Assembly: GCA_963711255.1 (NCBI GenBank)
Contig: CAVQDO010000019.1
Location: 1 to 64,000, forward strand
Source of the DNA: GCA-2746365 sp963711255
GTDB taxonomy: Bacteria; Pseudomonadota; Gammaproteobacteria; SZUA-229
Direction: 5' to 3'
DNA: 64,000 nt
Shown: positions 27,487 to 36,321 of the stretch, piece after piece
Position numbering within the stretch: position 1 is the first letter of the stretch
Layout of the letters: each line of letters starts with the position of its first letter
Translations under genes and position numbers: made by a program
The notes under the pieces: model-generated
Seen by the model: the letters and a program-made list of their open reading frames with translations, nothing else
What the model was told of the DNA's origin: nothing
Database searches by the model: none

Positions 27487-27873
27487 ATACTCCCTTTATT
27501 TAAAATTTATTTGCTACAGGAAACAATTATCAGTCTACACGTAAATTTTTACAAATCTGTCGCCTGCTTCACATAGATGCAAACTGTAATCCTTCCAGAC
27601 CCGCCATTTACTGACCTTTGCGGTGTTGCCGATTCTTGATAACAACTTTACGGGTGATAGCGAAAAGCCACGTATACTGTGGCTTTCAGCTCTGCCTGCT
27701 TAATCTGCAGCCGATGAAACAGCTAAACACTCGAACGAGATTTCCAGACAGGCAGAAACTAAGTCAAAAATTCAGGCTGAAGCAGAATAATAATTTAGCA
27801 GACAGCAGTACAACATAGAGTAAAATGCAAGCTTCGTACCATTAACCATAACTTGTAAGAGTTAATATTTAAA
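27487..27873. other. Intergenic region before second RND operon
   Basis: 387 bases without a supported gene. It contains a stem-loop at 27664-27686 (AAAGCCAC/GTGGCTTT, 7-base loop) with TTTT following on the minus strand. An open frame at 27618-27818 has no ribosome site and low-complexity translation, so I leave it out. Confidence 0.5.
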
Positions 27874-29241
27874 ATGAAGTTAAATCTGAAGAGTTATTTA
27901 TCACTATTTATTGTTCTCGGCCTGGCGATCGTTATCGCCATTATCATGGTCAAATCAAAGCCTTCAATACAGCATGTGGCGACAGAAATGCCAAGCAAGG
28001 CGGTGGAAATCATTACCGCCAGAGAAATCCCGTTCAGTACCCGTGTTACCGCTTACGGTAATGTTGAACCTGCTATCACGCTAAACAGCACAGCAGAAGT
28101 CAGCGGTAAGATCAGTTATGTACACCCAAACCTAAAAGCAGGTGAAACCATCCCTGCGGGCACCGTGGTAGTGCGTATCGATGCAAAAGACTATGCCCTC
28201 TCATTAAAACAAACCGAGGCTGACCTGGATGCCAGCTACTCTTCTTTGAAAGAATTAGACGAAGAGGAAAAATCTACTCTGCGCTCATTGAAACTGGCAC
28301 AGAAGAATCTCAAAGTTGGCGAAGCTGAGTACGCGCGAATTAAAGATGTTTATGATCGAAAGGTCGTAACAAAGTCCGCCCTTGATGCAGAAGAGCAGAA
28401 AGAGATCCAGTTGCGGCAGCAGGTAGAAGAATTGCAGGGCAAAATGAACAGCTACGAAAGCCGCCGGCAATCCGTTAAATCACAGATCGCGCGTGCAGAG
28501 CAGGAAGTGCAGAATCGGGAAACTATTCTTGGTCGCACCGAAATTACTCTGCCTTTCGATGCACGCATCGGAGATGTAAGCATTGATAAAAATGAGTTTG
28601 TCGCCGTCGGTTCGCCACTGTTTGAAGCCATTGACCTCAAAGGGGTAGAAATCACTGCGCAGCTGCCCCTGGACTCCATGCGCAAACTGGTTAGCCACCT
28701 GGAAGGAACGTCCAACAGCAATGAACAGATAATCCGCACTGGTGGACGAATAAACGACAGCCTGCACTTAAGCACCAAAGTGCGTCTCAACAATATGCCC
28801 CTGGCCGTATGGGATGCGCGGGTATTACGCATCAGTGATTCCATCGATGCTACACGTCAGACCCTGGGTTTAGTGGTCGGTGTGGATGACCCCTACGAGA
28901 AAATCATTCCCGGTAAACGGCCACCGCTTATCAAAGGCATGTATACCGCGGTCGATATTTATGCGCCGGCACGCCCCGCCATGGTAGTGCCGCGCAAAGC
29001 GGTACACCAGGGGCGTGTGTATATCGCTAACAGTGACAACAGGCTGGAGATTCGTCCGGTAGATATCCAGTTAATACAGGGCGACATTGTGGTGATCCGC
29101 AGCGGCATCGATCCGGGTGAAAGCGTCATTATCACCGATCTGATTCCGGTTATCGAAGGCATGCCTTTAACGATAACCCCGGCTCTCGACTTTGAAACAG
29201 AAATGAAAAAACGTGCCCTCGGCGCAGATGTAGAGGGATAA
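27874..29241 (+). CDS. RND efflux membrane-fusion protein, second system
   Basis: 455 residues with an N-terminal membrane anchor (LSLFIVLGLAIVIAIIMV). A lipoyl half follows (NSTAEVSGKISYVHPNLKAGE), then an unusually long coiled-coil hairpin of about 130 residues (110-235, rich in Glu, Lys, Gln), then the second lipoyl half (ITLPFDARIGDVSIDKNEFV) and barrel domains. It lies four bases before its permease. No outer-membrane factor follows. Confidence 0.93.
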   Translation: MKLNLKSYLSLFIVLGLAIVIAIIMVKSKPSIQHVATEMPSKAVEIITAREIPFSTRVTAYGNVEPAITLNSTAEVSGKISYVHPNLKAGETIPAGTVVVRIDAKDYALSLKQTEADLDASYSSLKELDEEEKSTLRSLKLAQKNLKVGEAEYARIKDVYDRKVVTKSALDAEEQKEIQLRQQVEELQGKMNSYESRRQSVKSQIARAEQEVQNRETILGRTEITLPFDARIGDVSIDKNEFVAVGSPLFEAIDLKGVEITAQLPLDSMRKLVSHLEGTSNSNEQIIRTGGRINDSLHLSTKVRLNNMPLAVWDARVLRISDSIDATRQTLGLVVGVDDPYEKIIPGKRPPLIKGMYTAVDIYAPARPAMVVPRKAVHQGRVYIANSDNRLEIRPVDIQLIQGDIVVIRSGIDPGESVIITDLIPVIEGMPLTITPALDFETEMKKRALGADVEG

Positions 29242-29245
29242 AGCC

Positions 29246-32200
29246 ATGATCCGTTTTTTCGCAGCGCATCCTACCGCTGCAAACATCCTGATGTTCATCA
29301 TTGTGTTGCTGGGTTTTGCTTCTCTGCCCAGCCTTAACAAGGAAACCTTTCCGGAAATAAAACTCAATAAAGTACAGGTCACCGTGGCCTACCCGGGAGC
29401 CAGTGCCAGCGAAGTGGAAGAAGGCATCTGTAATCGCCTGGAAGACAGCACCGATGGCATCAGCTTTCTTGAAGAGCGCCGCTGTGAAGCACGTGACAAT
29501 ATTGGCATCATGGTACTGGATATGCAGGAGAGCGGTGACCTGCAGCAGTTCATCGATGATGTAAATTCGGCCATCGATGCTATCATCGACTTTCCCGAAG
29601 ATGCCGAAGACCCGATTATTGCAGAGCTGGGTCGCACCACACCGATAGCCAGTGTCGCTATCAATGCCGAGCTGTCACAGCCGGAACTAAAAGCACTGGC
29701 GGAATATTACCGCGAACGTTTACTGGCGCTGCCGCAGGTGCCCATGGTGGATGTCAGCGGTTTTTCTACCCATGAATTCAGTGTACGCATCAAGGCGGAG
29801 TCGCTACGCCGCTATAAACTTAGCATTCAGGACATCGCCAGTTTAATCCAGCAACAGGCGGTTGATTTGCCTGCAGGTATACTGGAAGCTGAATTGCGCT
29901 CCTACCAGATTCGTGTCGAAAATGAACGTCGCAGTGAAGAAGAACTCGCCGACCTGGTAATACTGAATGACGTCAAAGGCGGCCAACTGCGACTAGGTGA
30001 CATTGCCACCATAGTTAACGAATTTACCGACGAGGAAGTTCGCGTCGAACTCGATGGCCGTCCGGCGGCGCTGCTTAAGGTAAGCAAGAACACCAGTGAT
30101 GATACCCTCACCGTATACAACGCGGTGAAAGATTTTGTTGACCGGGAAAATGCTATATTGCCCGAGTCCACCCGCCTGGTGATCACGCAGAACTCCGCCT
30201 CCATTGTGCAGGACCGCCTCAACCTGCTGCTCACCAATGGCTGGCAGGGACTGCTGCTGGCGACAATGACCCTGTTCATCTTTTTCAGCTGGCGTTACAC
30301 CTTCTGGGTGGCACTGGGCCTGCCCATTTCATTTCTTGGCGGACTCATGGTGATGAGTGTGCTGGGCATTACTATTAACATGATATCAATGGTCGCCCTG
30401 CTGATGGCCATCGGTATATTAATGGACGATGCCATCGTCATTTCCGAAAGCATCGAACAGGAATACCGTCATGGAAAATTGCCACTGCAGGCCACGGTCG
30501 ACGGCATTGCAAAAGTCGGCCGCGGCGTACTGTCATCTTTTGCTACCTCCGCCATGTTATTTGGCAGCCTGCTTTTTCTCAAAGGCGATATGGGACAGGT
30601 AATGGGCGTGCTGCCGGTGGTGTTGTTATCGGTACTCACCATAAGCCTGATTGAGGCTTTCCTGATTCTTCCACACCACCTTAAGCATTCACTGGAAAAA
30701 CATAAGAACCAGTTTGATGCAAACGGGAACCAGGGCTGGCGTCACAAGTTTGAACTAAAATTTGATCAACTGCGCAATGAAGTCGGCAAACTGGCTGACA
30801 CCGCTATTCAATACCGTTACTTTACCGTGGGCATGGCTTTCGCTTTACTCATTATTACCATCAGTATGTTTCCTGCCGGTTTCATAAAATTTAAAGCCTT
30901 TCCCGACCTGGAAGGCAATGTGCTGGAAGCACGTATTCTTATGCCGCAGGGGACACCGTTTGACCGCACCGAAGCCCTGGTAGCGCAATTACTGGACAGT
31001 TTGCAACAGGCTAACAACCTGCTGCCGGAAGAAGACGAAGGCGAATTAATCAAACACATCCAGGTGTTCTACAGCAGTAACGACGATGCCGGCGAAGAAG
31101 GCGCCCACCTGGCTACCATCAGCCTGGATTTACTGGACTCTGAAAAACGAAACACGTCATTAAATGAACTGCAACGCTTATGGCGGCAAACCACACCGGC
31201 TATTCCCGATGCCGTTTCCATTCAGTTCAAGGAACCCACCCTGGGGCCTGCCGGCCAGGCCATTTCCATCCGACTGCAGGGCAACGACCTGCAGCAATTG
31301 TCCAGTGCTTCCTGGGAACTGCAAACCTGGCTTAATGGTTACCCCGGTGTTTCTAATGTGATGGATGATCTGCGCCCGGGCAAACCCCAGTTTACCGTCA
31401 GCCTGCATCCGGGCTCACTGGCTTCCGGGCTGAATGCACAGCAGCTGGCTCAACAATTACGCGCCGCCTACCAGGGCGTGAAAGTGGACGAGGTTTACCA
31501 GGGACGTGAAGCTTATGAAATCAATGTCAAACTCGATACCGACCGGGAACACGCACTGCGTGATTTTGAACAGCTCAGCCTGTTCAACAACCAGGGTGTG
31601 GATATCCCGTTAAGCGCTATTGCCGATGTCAGTGATAAACGCGAGTTCTCAACCATCACCCGTATTAATCACCAGCGCACTGTTACCATCTCCGGTGACA
31701 TTGATTCCGCAATAGCGAACACCAATGAAATTATTAACGATACCAGCAAGCGTTTTCTCAGTGAACTGCAACAGCGTTACCCGGGCCTGTACATCAGCCT
31801 GGAAGGCGAAGTAAAAAACAGTAAGGAAACCAACACCTCCGTGCTGACCGGTTTCATCCTGGGCATTTTTGGTGTCTATTTCCTGCTCAGTTTCCAGTTC
31901 AGAAACTACCGCGAACCCATAGTGGTGCTGATGAATATTCCGCTGGCACTAATCGGAGTGGTCTGGGGACACAAGCTCATGGGCCTGGATATCACCATGC
32001 CCAGCATGATTGGTTTTGTATCCCTGGCCGGTATCGTGGTAAACGACTCTATTTTATTAGTAGAGTACGTAAAACGCAGAAGCCGTGAAGGCATGGTACT
32101 ACACGAAGCCGCAGGTCAGGCAGTGAGAGATCGTTTCCGCGCAATCTTTCTTACTTCGATTACAACGATTGCCGGCATGCTGCCGTTACTGTCTGAAACA

Positions 32201-32374
32201 AGTCTGCAGGCACAGGTTCTTATACCACTGGTAGCCAGCGTAGTATTTGGCATGATGTCATCGACGATATTGCTGTTACTGGTATTGCCAGCAGCCTATG
32301 CCATCATGGAAGACCTGGGAATCAGGGAAATAGAAGAAGATGAACTGATTAGTGAAGAGCCAACTTCAGCCTAA
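29246..32374 (+). CDS. RND efflux permease, second system
   Basis: 1042 residues, full length. N-terminus MIRFFAAHPTAANILMFIIV, TM4 motif ILMDDAIVISESIE with paired aspartates, and TM10 motif LAGIVVNDSILLVEY. In AcrB-type pumps the last carries lysine where this protein has valine; the following NDS provides an aspartate. This marks it as a different branch from the pump at 1-2821. Large periplasmic loops lie between helices 1-2 and 7-8 as expected. Substrate unknown. Confidence 0.93.
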   Translation: MIRFFAAHPTAANILMFIIVLLGFASLPSLNKETFPEIKLNKVQVTVAYPGASASEVEEGICNRLEDSTDGISFLEERRCEARDNIGIMVLDMQESGDLQQFIDDVNSAIDAIIDFPEDAEDPIIAELGRTTPIASVAINAELSQPELKALAEYYRERLLALPQVPMVDVSGFSTHEFSVRIKAESLRRYKLSIQDIASLIQQQAVDLPAGILEAELRSYQIRVENERRSEEELADLVILNDVKGGQLRLGDIATIVNEFTDEEVRVELDGRPAALLKVSKNTSDDTLTVYNAVKDFVDRENAILPESTRLVITQNSASIVQDRLNLLLTNGWQGLLLATMTLFIFFSWRYTFWVALGLPISFLGGLMVMSVLGITINMISMVALLMAIGILMDDAIVISESIEQEYRHGKLPLQATVDGIAKVGRGVLSSFATSAMLFGSLLFLKGDMGQVMGVLPVVLLSVLTISLIEAFLILPHHLKHSLEKHKNQFDANGNQGWRHKFELKFDQLRNEVGKLADTAIQYRYFTVGMAFALLIITISMFPAGFIKFKAFPDLEGNVLEARILMPQGTPFDRTEALVAQLLDSLQQANNLLPEEDEGELIKHIQVFYSSNDDAGEEGAHLATISLDLLDSEKRNTSLNELQRLWRQTTPAIPDAVSIQFKEPTLGPAGQAISIRLQGNDLQQLSSASWELQTWLNGYPGVSNVMDDLRPGKPQFTVSLHPGSLASGLNAQQLAQQLRAAYQGVKVDEVYQGREAYEINVKLDTDREHALRDFEQLSLFNNQGVDIPLSAIADVSDKREFSTITRINHQRTVTISGDIDSAIANTNEIINDTSKRFLSELQQRYPGLYISLEGEVKNSKETNTSVLTGFILGIFGVYFLLSFQFRNYREPIVVLMNIPLALIGVVWGHKLMGLDITMPSMIGFVSLAGIVVNDSILLVEYVKRRSREGMVLHEAAGQAVRDRFRAIFLTSITTIAGMLPLLSETSLQAQVLIPLVASVVFGMMSSTILLLLVLPAAYAIMEDLGIREIEEDELISEEPTSA

Positions 32375-32454
32375 GCGAAAGCACCTGCTGCATATATACT
32401 TAGGCATCAATGCCGTTCATCATTTTCTCCTCACGCTATATTTAGCCTGAAAAA

Positions 32455-32823
32455 TCAGCTGGTTGAATTTGCTGTTGATATGAGCAGATCCATCATTAGA
32501 TCTGATGCGCCCAGATGCGGCGCTATTTTAATATCAATCTGCGGATACAATGGCTTTGTCTCATTGACGATCTCGGGAATATCTTCGATTACATGGCGCC
32601 CGGAGTTGAGAAAATACGGCAGCACAACTATCGATGTTGCACCATCATCGACACATTGCTTAATACCATCTGGAATCAATGTTTCCGCCAGCTCGAGAAA
32701 CCCGGCGTGGATAATAGCGTACTGATCAGCACAGTTTTTTTTCAGCTTGTCTGCAAGTACCACGACTTCATCATTTGACTGCTGTCGTCGACTGCCGTGT
32801 GCGATAAGTAATAATGCTTTCAT
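32455..32823 (-). CDS. cbiX: CbiX/SirB-type short chelatase
   Basis: 122 residues from ATG 32823, with a strong GGAG site; the open frame upstream overlaps photolyase and is not used. The fold matches small CbiX: LLLIAHGSRRQQSNDEV at the start with the metal-binding His, HAGFLELAETLIPDGI, and VVLPYFLNSGRHVIEDIP with a second His. It inserts cobalt (or iron for siroheme) into sirohydrochlorin-type tetrapyrroles. It is the last gene of the litR-phrB-cbiX transcript, which links it to the B12-dependent light sensor. Confidence 0.88.
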   Translation of the reverse strand: MKALLLIAHGSRRQQSNDEVVVLADKLKKNCADQYAIIHAGFLELAETLIPDGIKQCVDDGATSIVVLPYFLNSGRHVIEDIPEIVNETKPLYPQIDIKIAPHLGASDLMMDLLISTANSTS

Positions 32824-32855
32824 GTCTGTTCTCCTGTGAACTTTTATATTGTTAT

Positions 32856-32891
32856 GAACTGATATATTGCTAAGAACTGATATATTGCTTG
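32856..32891. repeat. 18-bp tandem duplication at the photolyase stop
   Basis: GAACTGATATATTGCT plus two bases occurs twice in tandem (32856-32873, 32874-32891; 16 of 18 bases equal). The inner copy encodes the last photolyase residues (QYISS, stop); the outer copy repeats the same codons and stop after it, a recent slip event. Confidence 0.8.
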
Positions 32892-34273
32892 TATCGTTGC
32901 AAGGCATCATCTCGACTGCTGGCGAGGTCAACCATTGGCTGCGGGTAATCTAATTCAGCATGCCCCGGTACCCATCGATCAATATATTTAAACTTGTTAT
33001 CAAAACGTTTGGTCTGCGTATTCGGATTGAACACCCGGTAATATGGCGCGGCGTCGACACCGCAACCGGCTACCCACTGCCACCCCATGCTGTTGTTCGC
33101 CAGGTCAGCATCGACCAGCGTATCCCAGAACCAGTTGGCACCATCCAGCCAGTTTATGCCGAGGTTCTTGGTCAGGAACGAACTCACAATCATACGTACA
33201 CGATTATGCATCCAGCCTGTTTCCCACAGCTGTTTCATGCCGGCATCGATAATCGGCACACCTGTTTCACCTTTTGTCCAGGCATCGAAATCAGCGCTGT
33301 TGCTTCGCCAGAATTTTTTCTGGTAACGCGGGTTCATTGGTTTTGTTGCCGTTTCAGGAAAGTGCCAAAGTATGTTGTGGGCAAACTCTCGCCAGATCAA
33401 CTGCTTGAGGAATACCTCAGCAGACTTCGTTGCGCCGGCATCACGCTCACCTTCGAGTAATGGCCACAATGCGAAATAGATCTGATGCGGTGTTATTTCA
33501 CCGAAATGAAGATGGGGCGATAACCGCGAAGTTGCTTCGATCGAAGGTATGTCACGCTCAATCTCATAGTGATCAACCGCACCATCGATAAATGTATCGA
33601 GTAATTCATAGGCGTTATCTTCACCTGGCAACCAGTGTGACGTTAACTTTTCATGCCAGCCATTTTCATCAAGCAGAGCCAGTGAATTCAGTGGCAGGCC
33701 CGAATTCAGCGATACACTCTCAGGTATTTTTAAATCGTCAAGTTCAGAATGACTGTATTGCTGAGACAGTGAGACAGACAAAAGCGGCCGGATTTTTTTA
33801 TAAAATGGCGTGTATACACGGTATGGCAACTGCTGGTTGTTTAACACCGTGCCCGGCGAATAAAACAGGCCAGAATCGAACGATACTACTTCGATCGCCT
33901 GTTCTGACTTTTTGTCTTTTAATTTTTTCTCAATCCTGGAATCGCGGTCAACAATGTGCTGTTCATACAGGCGGTTATAAACAAGGCTGTCGGCTTTACT
34001 CTCGGCGAGGATCTTCGGAATCAACTGTTCGCTGTTGCCACTATAAAAATGCAGTTTCAAACCTTTATCAGCCAGCTTTTTTTGCAGTGCTAACAGGCTA
34101 TGGTGCAGCCACCAGCGAGACGCAGCGCCGGGTGCCCAGGGCTTTTCTTCCTCTGGCGAATGGATATAGACAGGAATTACCGCTGCACTATTTTCACACG
34201 CCCACTCCAGTGCAGCATTATCGTGAACACGCAGGTCACGCCTGAACCATAATACGGACCTTGCCTTACTCAT
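32870..34273 (-). CDS. phrB: Deoxyribodipyrimidine photolyase (class I)
   Basis: 467-residue flavoprotein that splits UV-made cyclobutane dimers in DNA with blue light. The antenna domain starts VLWFRRDLRVHDNAAL. The FAD domain contains TSRLSPHLHFGEITP, IWREFAHNILWHFP, GMKQLWETGWMHNRVRMIVSSFL and WQWVAGCGVDAAPYYRVFNP, all typical of class I enzymes. It follows litR by 52 bases on the same strand, so light-released transcription of litR should include it. Confidence 0.96.
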   Translation of the reverse strand: MSKARSVLWFRRDLRVHDNAALEWACENSAAVIPVYIHSPEEEKPWAPGAASRWWLHHSLLALQKKLADKGLKLHFYSGNSEQLIPKILAESKADSLVYNRLYEQHIVDRDSRIEKKLKDKKSEQAIEVVSFDSGLFYSPGTVLNNQQLPYRVYTPFYKKIRPLLSVSLSQQYSHSELDDLKIPESVSLNSGLPLNSLALLDENGWHEKLTSHWLPGEDNAYELLDTFIDGAVDHYEIERDIPSIEATSRLSPHLHFGEITPHQIYFALWPLLEGERDAGATKSAEVFLKQLIWREFAHNILWHFPETATKPMNPRYQKKFWRSNSADFDAWTKGETGVPIIDAGMKQLWETGWMHNRVRMIVSSFLTKNLGINWLDGANWFWDTLVDADLANNSMGWQWVAGCGVDAAPYYRVFNPNTQTKRFDNKFKYIDRWVPGHAELDYPQPMVDLASSRDDALQRYKQYISS

Positions 34274-34325
34274 TATAATATCCCGATGTTAATGTCTTCA
34301 TCTGTTTCACTTCTGGTTCGTATTA

Positions 34326-35222
34326 TTATTTACTAAAGGCTGGGATAATCGATTCCATTCGTTCCATCGCCATGACGTGATCTGAACCCAGCACGTGGGC
34401 ACCAAGTGACTCCAGCCTGGCCTTGTGAACCTCTGATAACTCACCACCAAACATGAAAGGAACATTCATCGACTTGATGTTTTTCTTTAGTTCGGCATCA
34501 ACTTCATCCGCCCACAAACCTGTCTTTGTTCCCGAAAGCAGCACGGCTGCCACATCGGTACGCTCGACGACTTTCAATAACTGCGAGGGCGGCATATCGG
34601 TTCCCAAATAAAGGATCCGATAGCCATGGCCAATAGCGGCGATACAAAATAACAGGATACCCAGCTCGTGGTATTCACCGGGCAGACATGAAACCAGTAT
34701 CTTGTTACCGCGGCTGCGGCGCGACTCGTGGTGCAATCGTGCACCGAGCTTGTTTCGCAGAAAAGCAGAAAAAAAATGTTCCTCTGCGACGCCAGCATCC
34801 CTGTCCTGCCAACGATCTCCAAGCACCTGCAGCACAGGAATAATGACTTCCTGGGTCACCATGTCGACGGGGTAGATAGATAATGCTTCGTTATACGTCG
34901 CGTCCAGGTTTTGCTCATTGAAATTTTCGATCGATTTGAGCATACGCTGCTGATAGACCGCCCAGTGGCCTTCGACTTCGGCGCCGGCTGCAGCATTCAA
35001 CTCCGGATTCTTGAGTATTCTGATAGCTTCACTGATGGTGTGGTTAGATTTTAATAATTTCACTATTTCTTTAACTAAATCAATATCTTCTCCACTATAT
35101 AAACGGTGCCCTTTGGCCGTCCGATTTGGTTTTAACAGGCCATAACGTCGCTCCCAGGCCCGTAGCGTGGTGGTCGGTACACCGGTTAATTCAGATATTG
35201 CTCTAATCGGATAGTGATTCAT
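34326..35222 (-). CDS. litR: B12-dependent MerR-family photoreceptor regulator (LitR/CarH type)
   Basis: 298 residues: MerR winged-helix domain (IRAISELTGVPTTTLRAWER), helical cap domain and cobalamin-binding domain. The light-sensing CarH signature is complete: Trp138-x9-Glu148-His149 in the cap, and Glu183-x-His185-x-x-Gly188 (PGEYHELG), where the His ligates cobalt. In the dark AdoCbl-bound tetramers repress; light breaks the Co-C bond and releases DNA. It is transcribed divergently from the plus-strand cluster across a region full of TGTACA repeats, and with phrB and cbiX downstream. Confidence 0.95.
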   Translation of the reverse strand: MNHYPIRAISELTGVPTTTLRAWERRYGLLKPNRTAKGHRLYSGEDIDLVKEIVKLLKSNHTISEAIRILKNPELNAAAGAEVEGHWAVYQQRMLKSIENFNEQNLDATYNEALSIYPVDMVTQEVIIPVLQVLGDRWQDRDAGVAEEHFFSAFLRNKLGARLHHESRRSRGNKILVSCLPGEYHELGILLFCIAAIGHGYRILYLGTDMPPSQLLKVVERTDVAAVLLSGTKTGLWADEVDAELKKNIKSMNVPFMFGGELSEVHKARLESLGAHVLGSDHVMAMERMESIIPAFSK

Positions 35223-35238
35223 TTTTATTCATATTCCT

Positions 35239-35307
35239 GTACAAGTTATACAAATTGTACAATAAAATACTTGTACAATACAGCTTTTTTTGTATAATAC
35301 ATGTACA
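35239..35307. promoter_or_regulatory. Divergent LitR-type operator and promoter region
   Basis: TGTACA occurs at 35239, 35256, 35272 and 35302, with variants TATACA at 35247 and TGTATA at 35291. For the plus strand, TTGTAC (35271-35276) and TATAAT (35293-35298), 16 bases apart, form a promoter whose -35 is part of a repeat, so a bound regulator would block it. Assignment to LitR is inference from position and family. Confidence 0.7.
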
Positions 35308-35332
35308 AGTATTTCAAACGGGGTGTATAACA

Positions 35333-36286
35333 ATGTCAAATTTCTCTGAAAAACCACAATTAGGTGTCAGCGCATGCCTGGCCAGCCAGGCGGTACGCTT
35401 CGATGGCGGTTTCATTACAAATCAATTCGTCAAAAATGAATGCTCATCGTTCTTCGACATTCACACTATATGCCCCGAGGTTGAGATGGGTCTCGGTATC
35501 CCGCGCCAGGTCATACAGTTACGTGACTTCGAAGGCGAGATAAGACTTGTTTACTCTAAAGACCCGGAAAAACAGATCACCCATGAAATGCGCGAGTTCT
35601 CGGAGCGAAAAGTAAAAAGCCTGCCGCCTCTGGATGGTTACATCTTCAAAAAAGATTCACCGAGTTGCGGCGTGCATAAAGTACCGGTAAAAAACAATAA
35701 ATCAGGCATGAGAAAGCGCAATGGTATCGGGATTTTTGCGCAGGCATTCAAAGACCGGTATCCGCAGGTTCCTACCGAAGATGAAGGCCGCCTGAACGAT
35801 AAAGGCATCCGTGAGAACTTTCTGGAACGAGTGTATGCCCATTATCGCTGGCGCCAGATCGCTGAATCAGAGAACCTTCTGAAATCATTCAGGGAATATC
35901 ACAAGAACTACAAACTGATATTGATGGCAAAAGATAACAGCGCCTACCGCCAGCTTGGCCGTTTGGCCGCCTCTGTTAATAAAAATAATTTTAACGAAGT
36001 CAGCGAGCAATACTTTAGCCTGTTCATGCAGGCGATGTCGAAGGTCCCGTCTCACGGTCACCATATTAATGTGATGATGCATATACTCGGTTACCTGAAA
36101 GACCATCTAAATCAAAAAGACAAGGCTGAGCTGTTAGAATGGTTTGAAACCTACAGGGAAGAGCGCGTCGCCCGGGTTACACCGTTGATGCTGTTACAGC
36201 ATCACTTCAACAGGCATCATAATGATTATATCGCTGAGCAGTATTACTTCTCACCTTTCCCGGGCAAGCTGATGCTACCTGTGTGA
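35333..36286 (+). CDS. TudS (DUF523) / YbgA (DUF1722) fusion protein
   Basis: 317 residues from ATG 35333. The N-terminal half is a DUF523 domain, as in thiouracil desulfidase TudS, with three cluster-type cysteines: VSACLASQAVRFDGG, HTICPEVEMGLG and DSPSCGVHKV. The C-terminal half is DUF1722 (YAHYRWRQIAESENLLKSFREYHKNYKL), a helical domain often next to photolyase genes. It is first in the plus-strand light-region run. A frame upstream of the ATG runs through the operators and is not used. Confidence 0.92.
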   Translation: MSNFSEKPQLGVSACLASQAVRFDGGFITNQFVKNECSSFFDIHTICPEVEMGLGIPRQVIQLRDFEGEIRLVYSKDPEKQITHEMREFSERKVKSLPPLDGYIFKKDSPSCGVHKVPVKNNKSGMRKRNGIGIFAQAFKDRYPQVPTEDEGRLNDKGIRENFLERVYAHYRWRQIAESENLLKSFREYHKNYKLILMAKDNSAYRQLGRLAASVNKNNFNEVSEQYFSLFMQAMSKVPSHGHHINVMMHILGYLKDHLNQKDKAELLEWFETYREERVARVTPLMLLQHHFNRHHNDYIAEQYYFSPFPGKLMLPV

Positions 36287-36321
36287 CAGACATATTACAC
36301 TAGAGCTAAATCGGAAAAAAA

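Noticed and set aside
27618..27818. Frame of 66 codons before the second RND operon
   Set aside because: Composition and lack of start signals point to non-coding DNA with a hairpin.
33592..34245. Long plus-strand open frame of 217 codons
   Set aside because: It lies antisense inside photolyase, whose motifs are complete; the translation shows no family pattern and no ribosome site.
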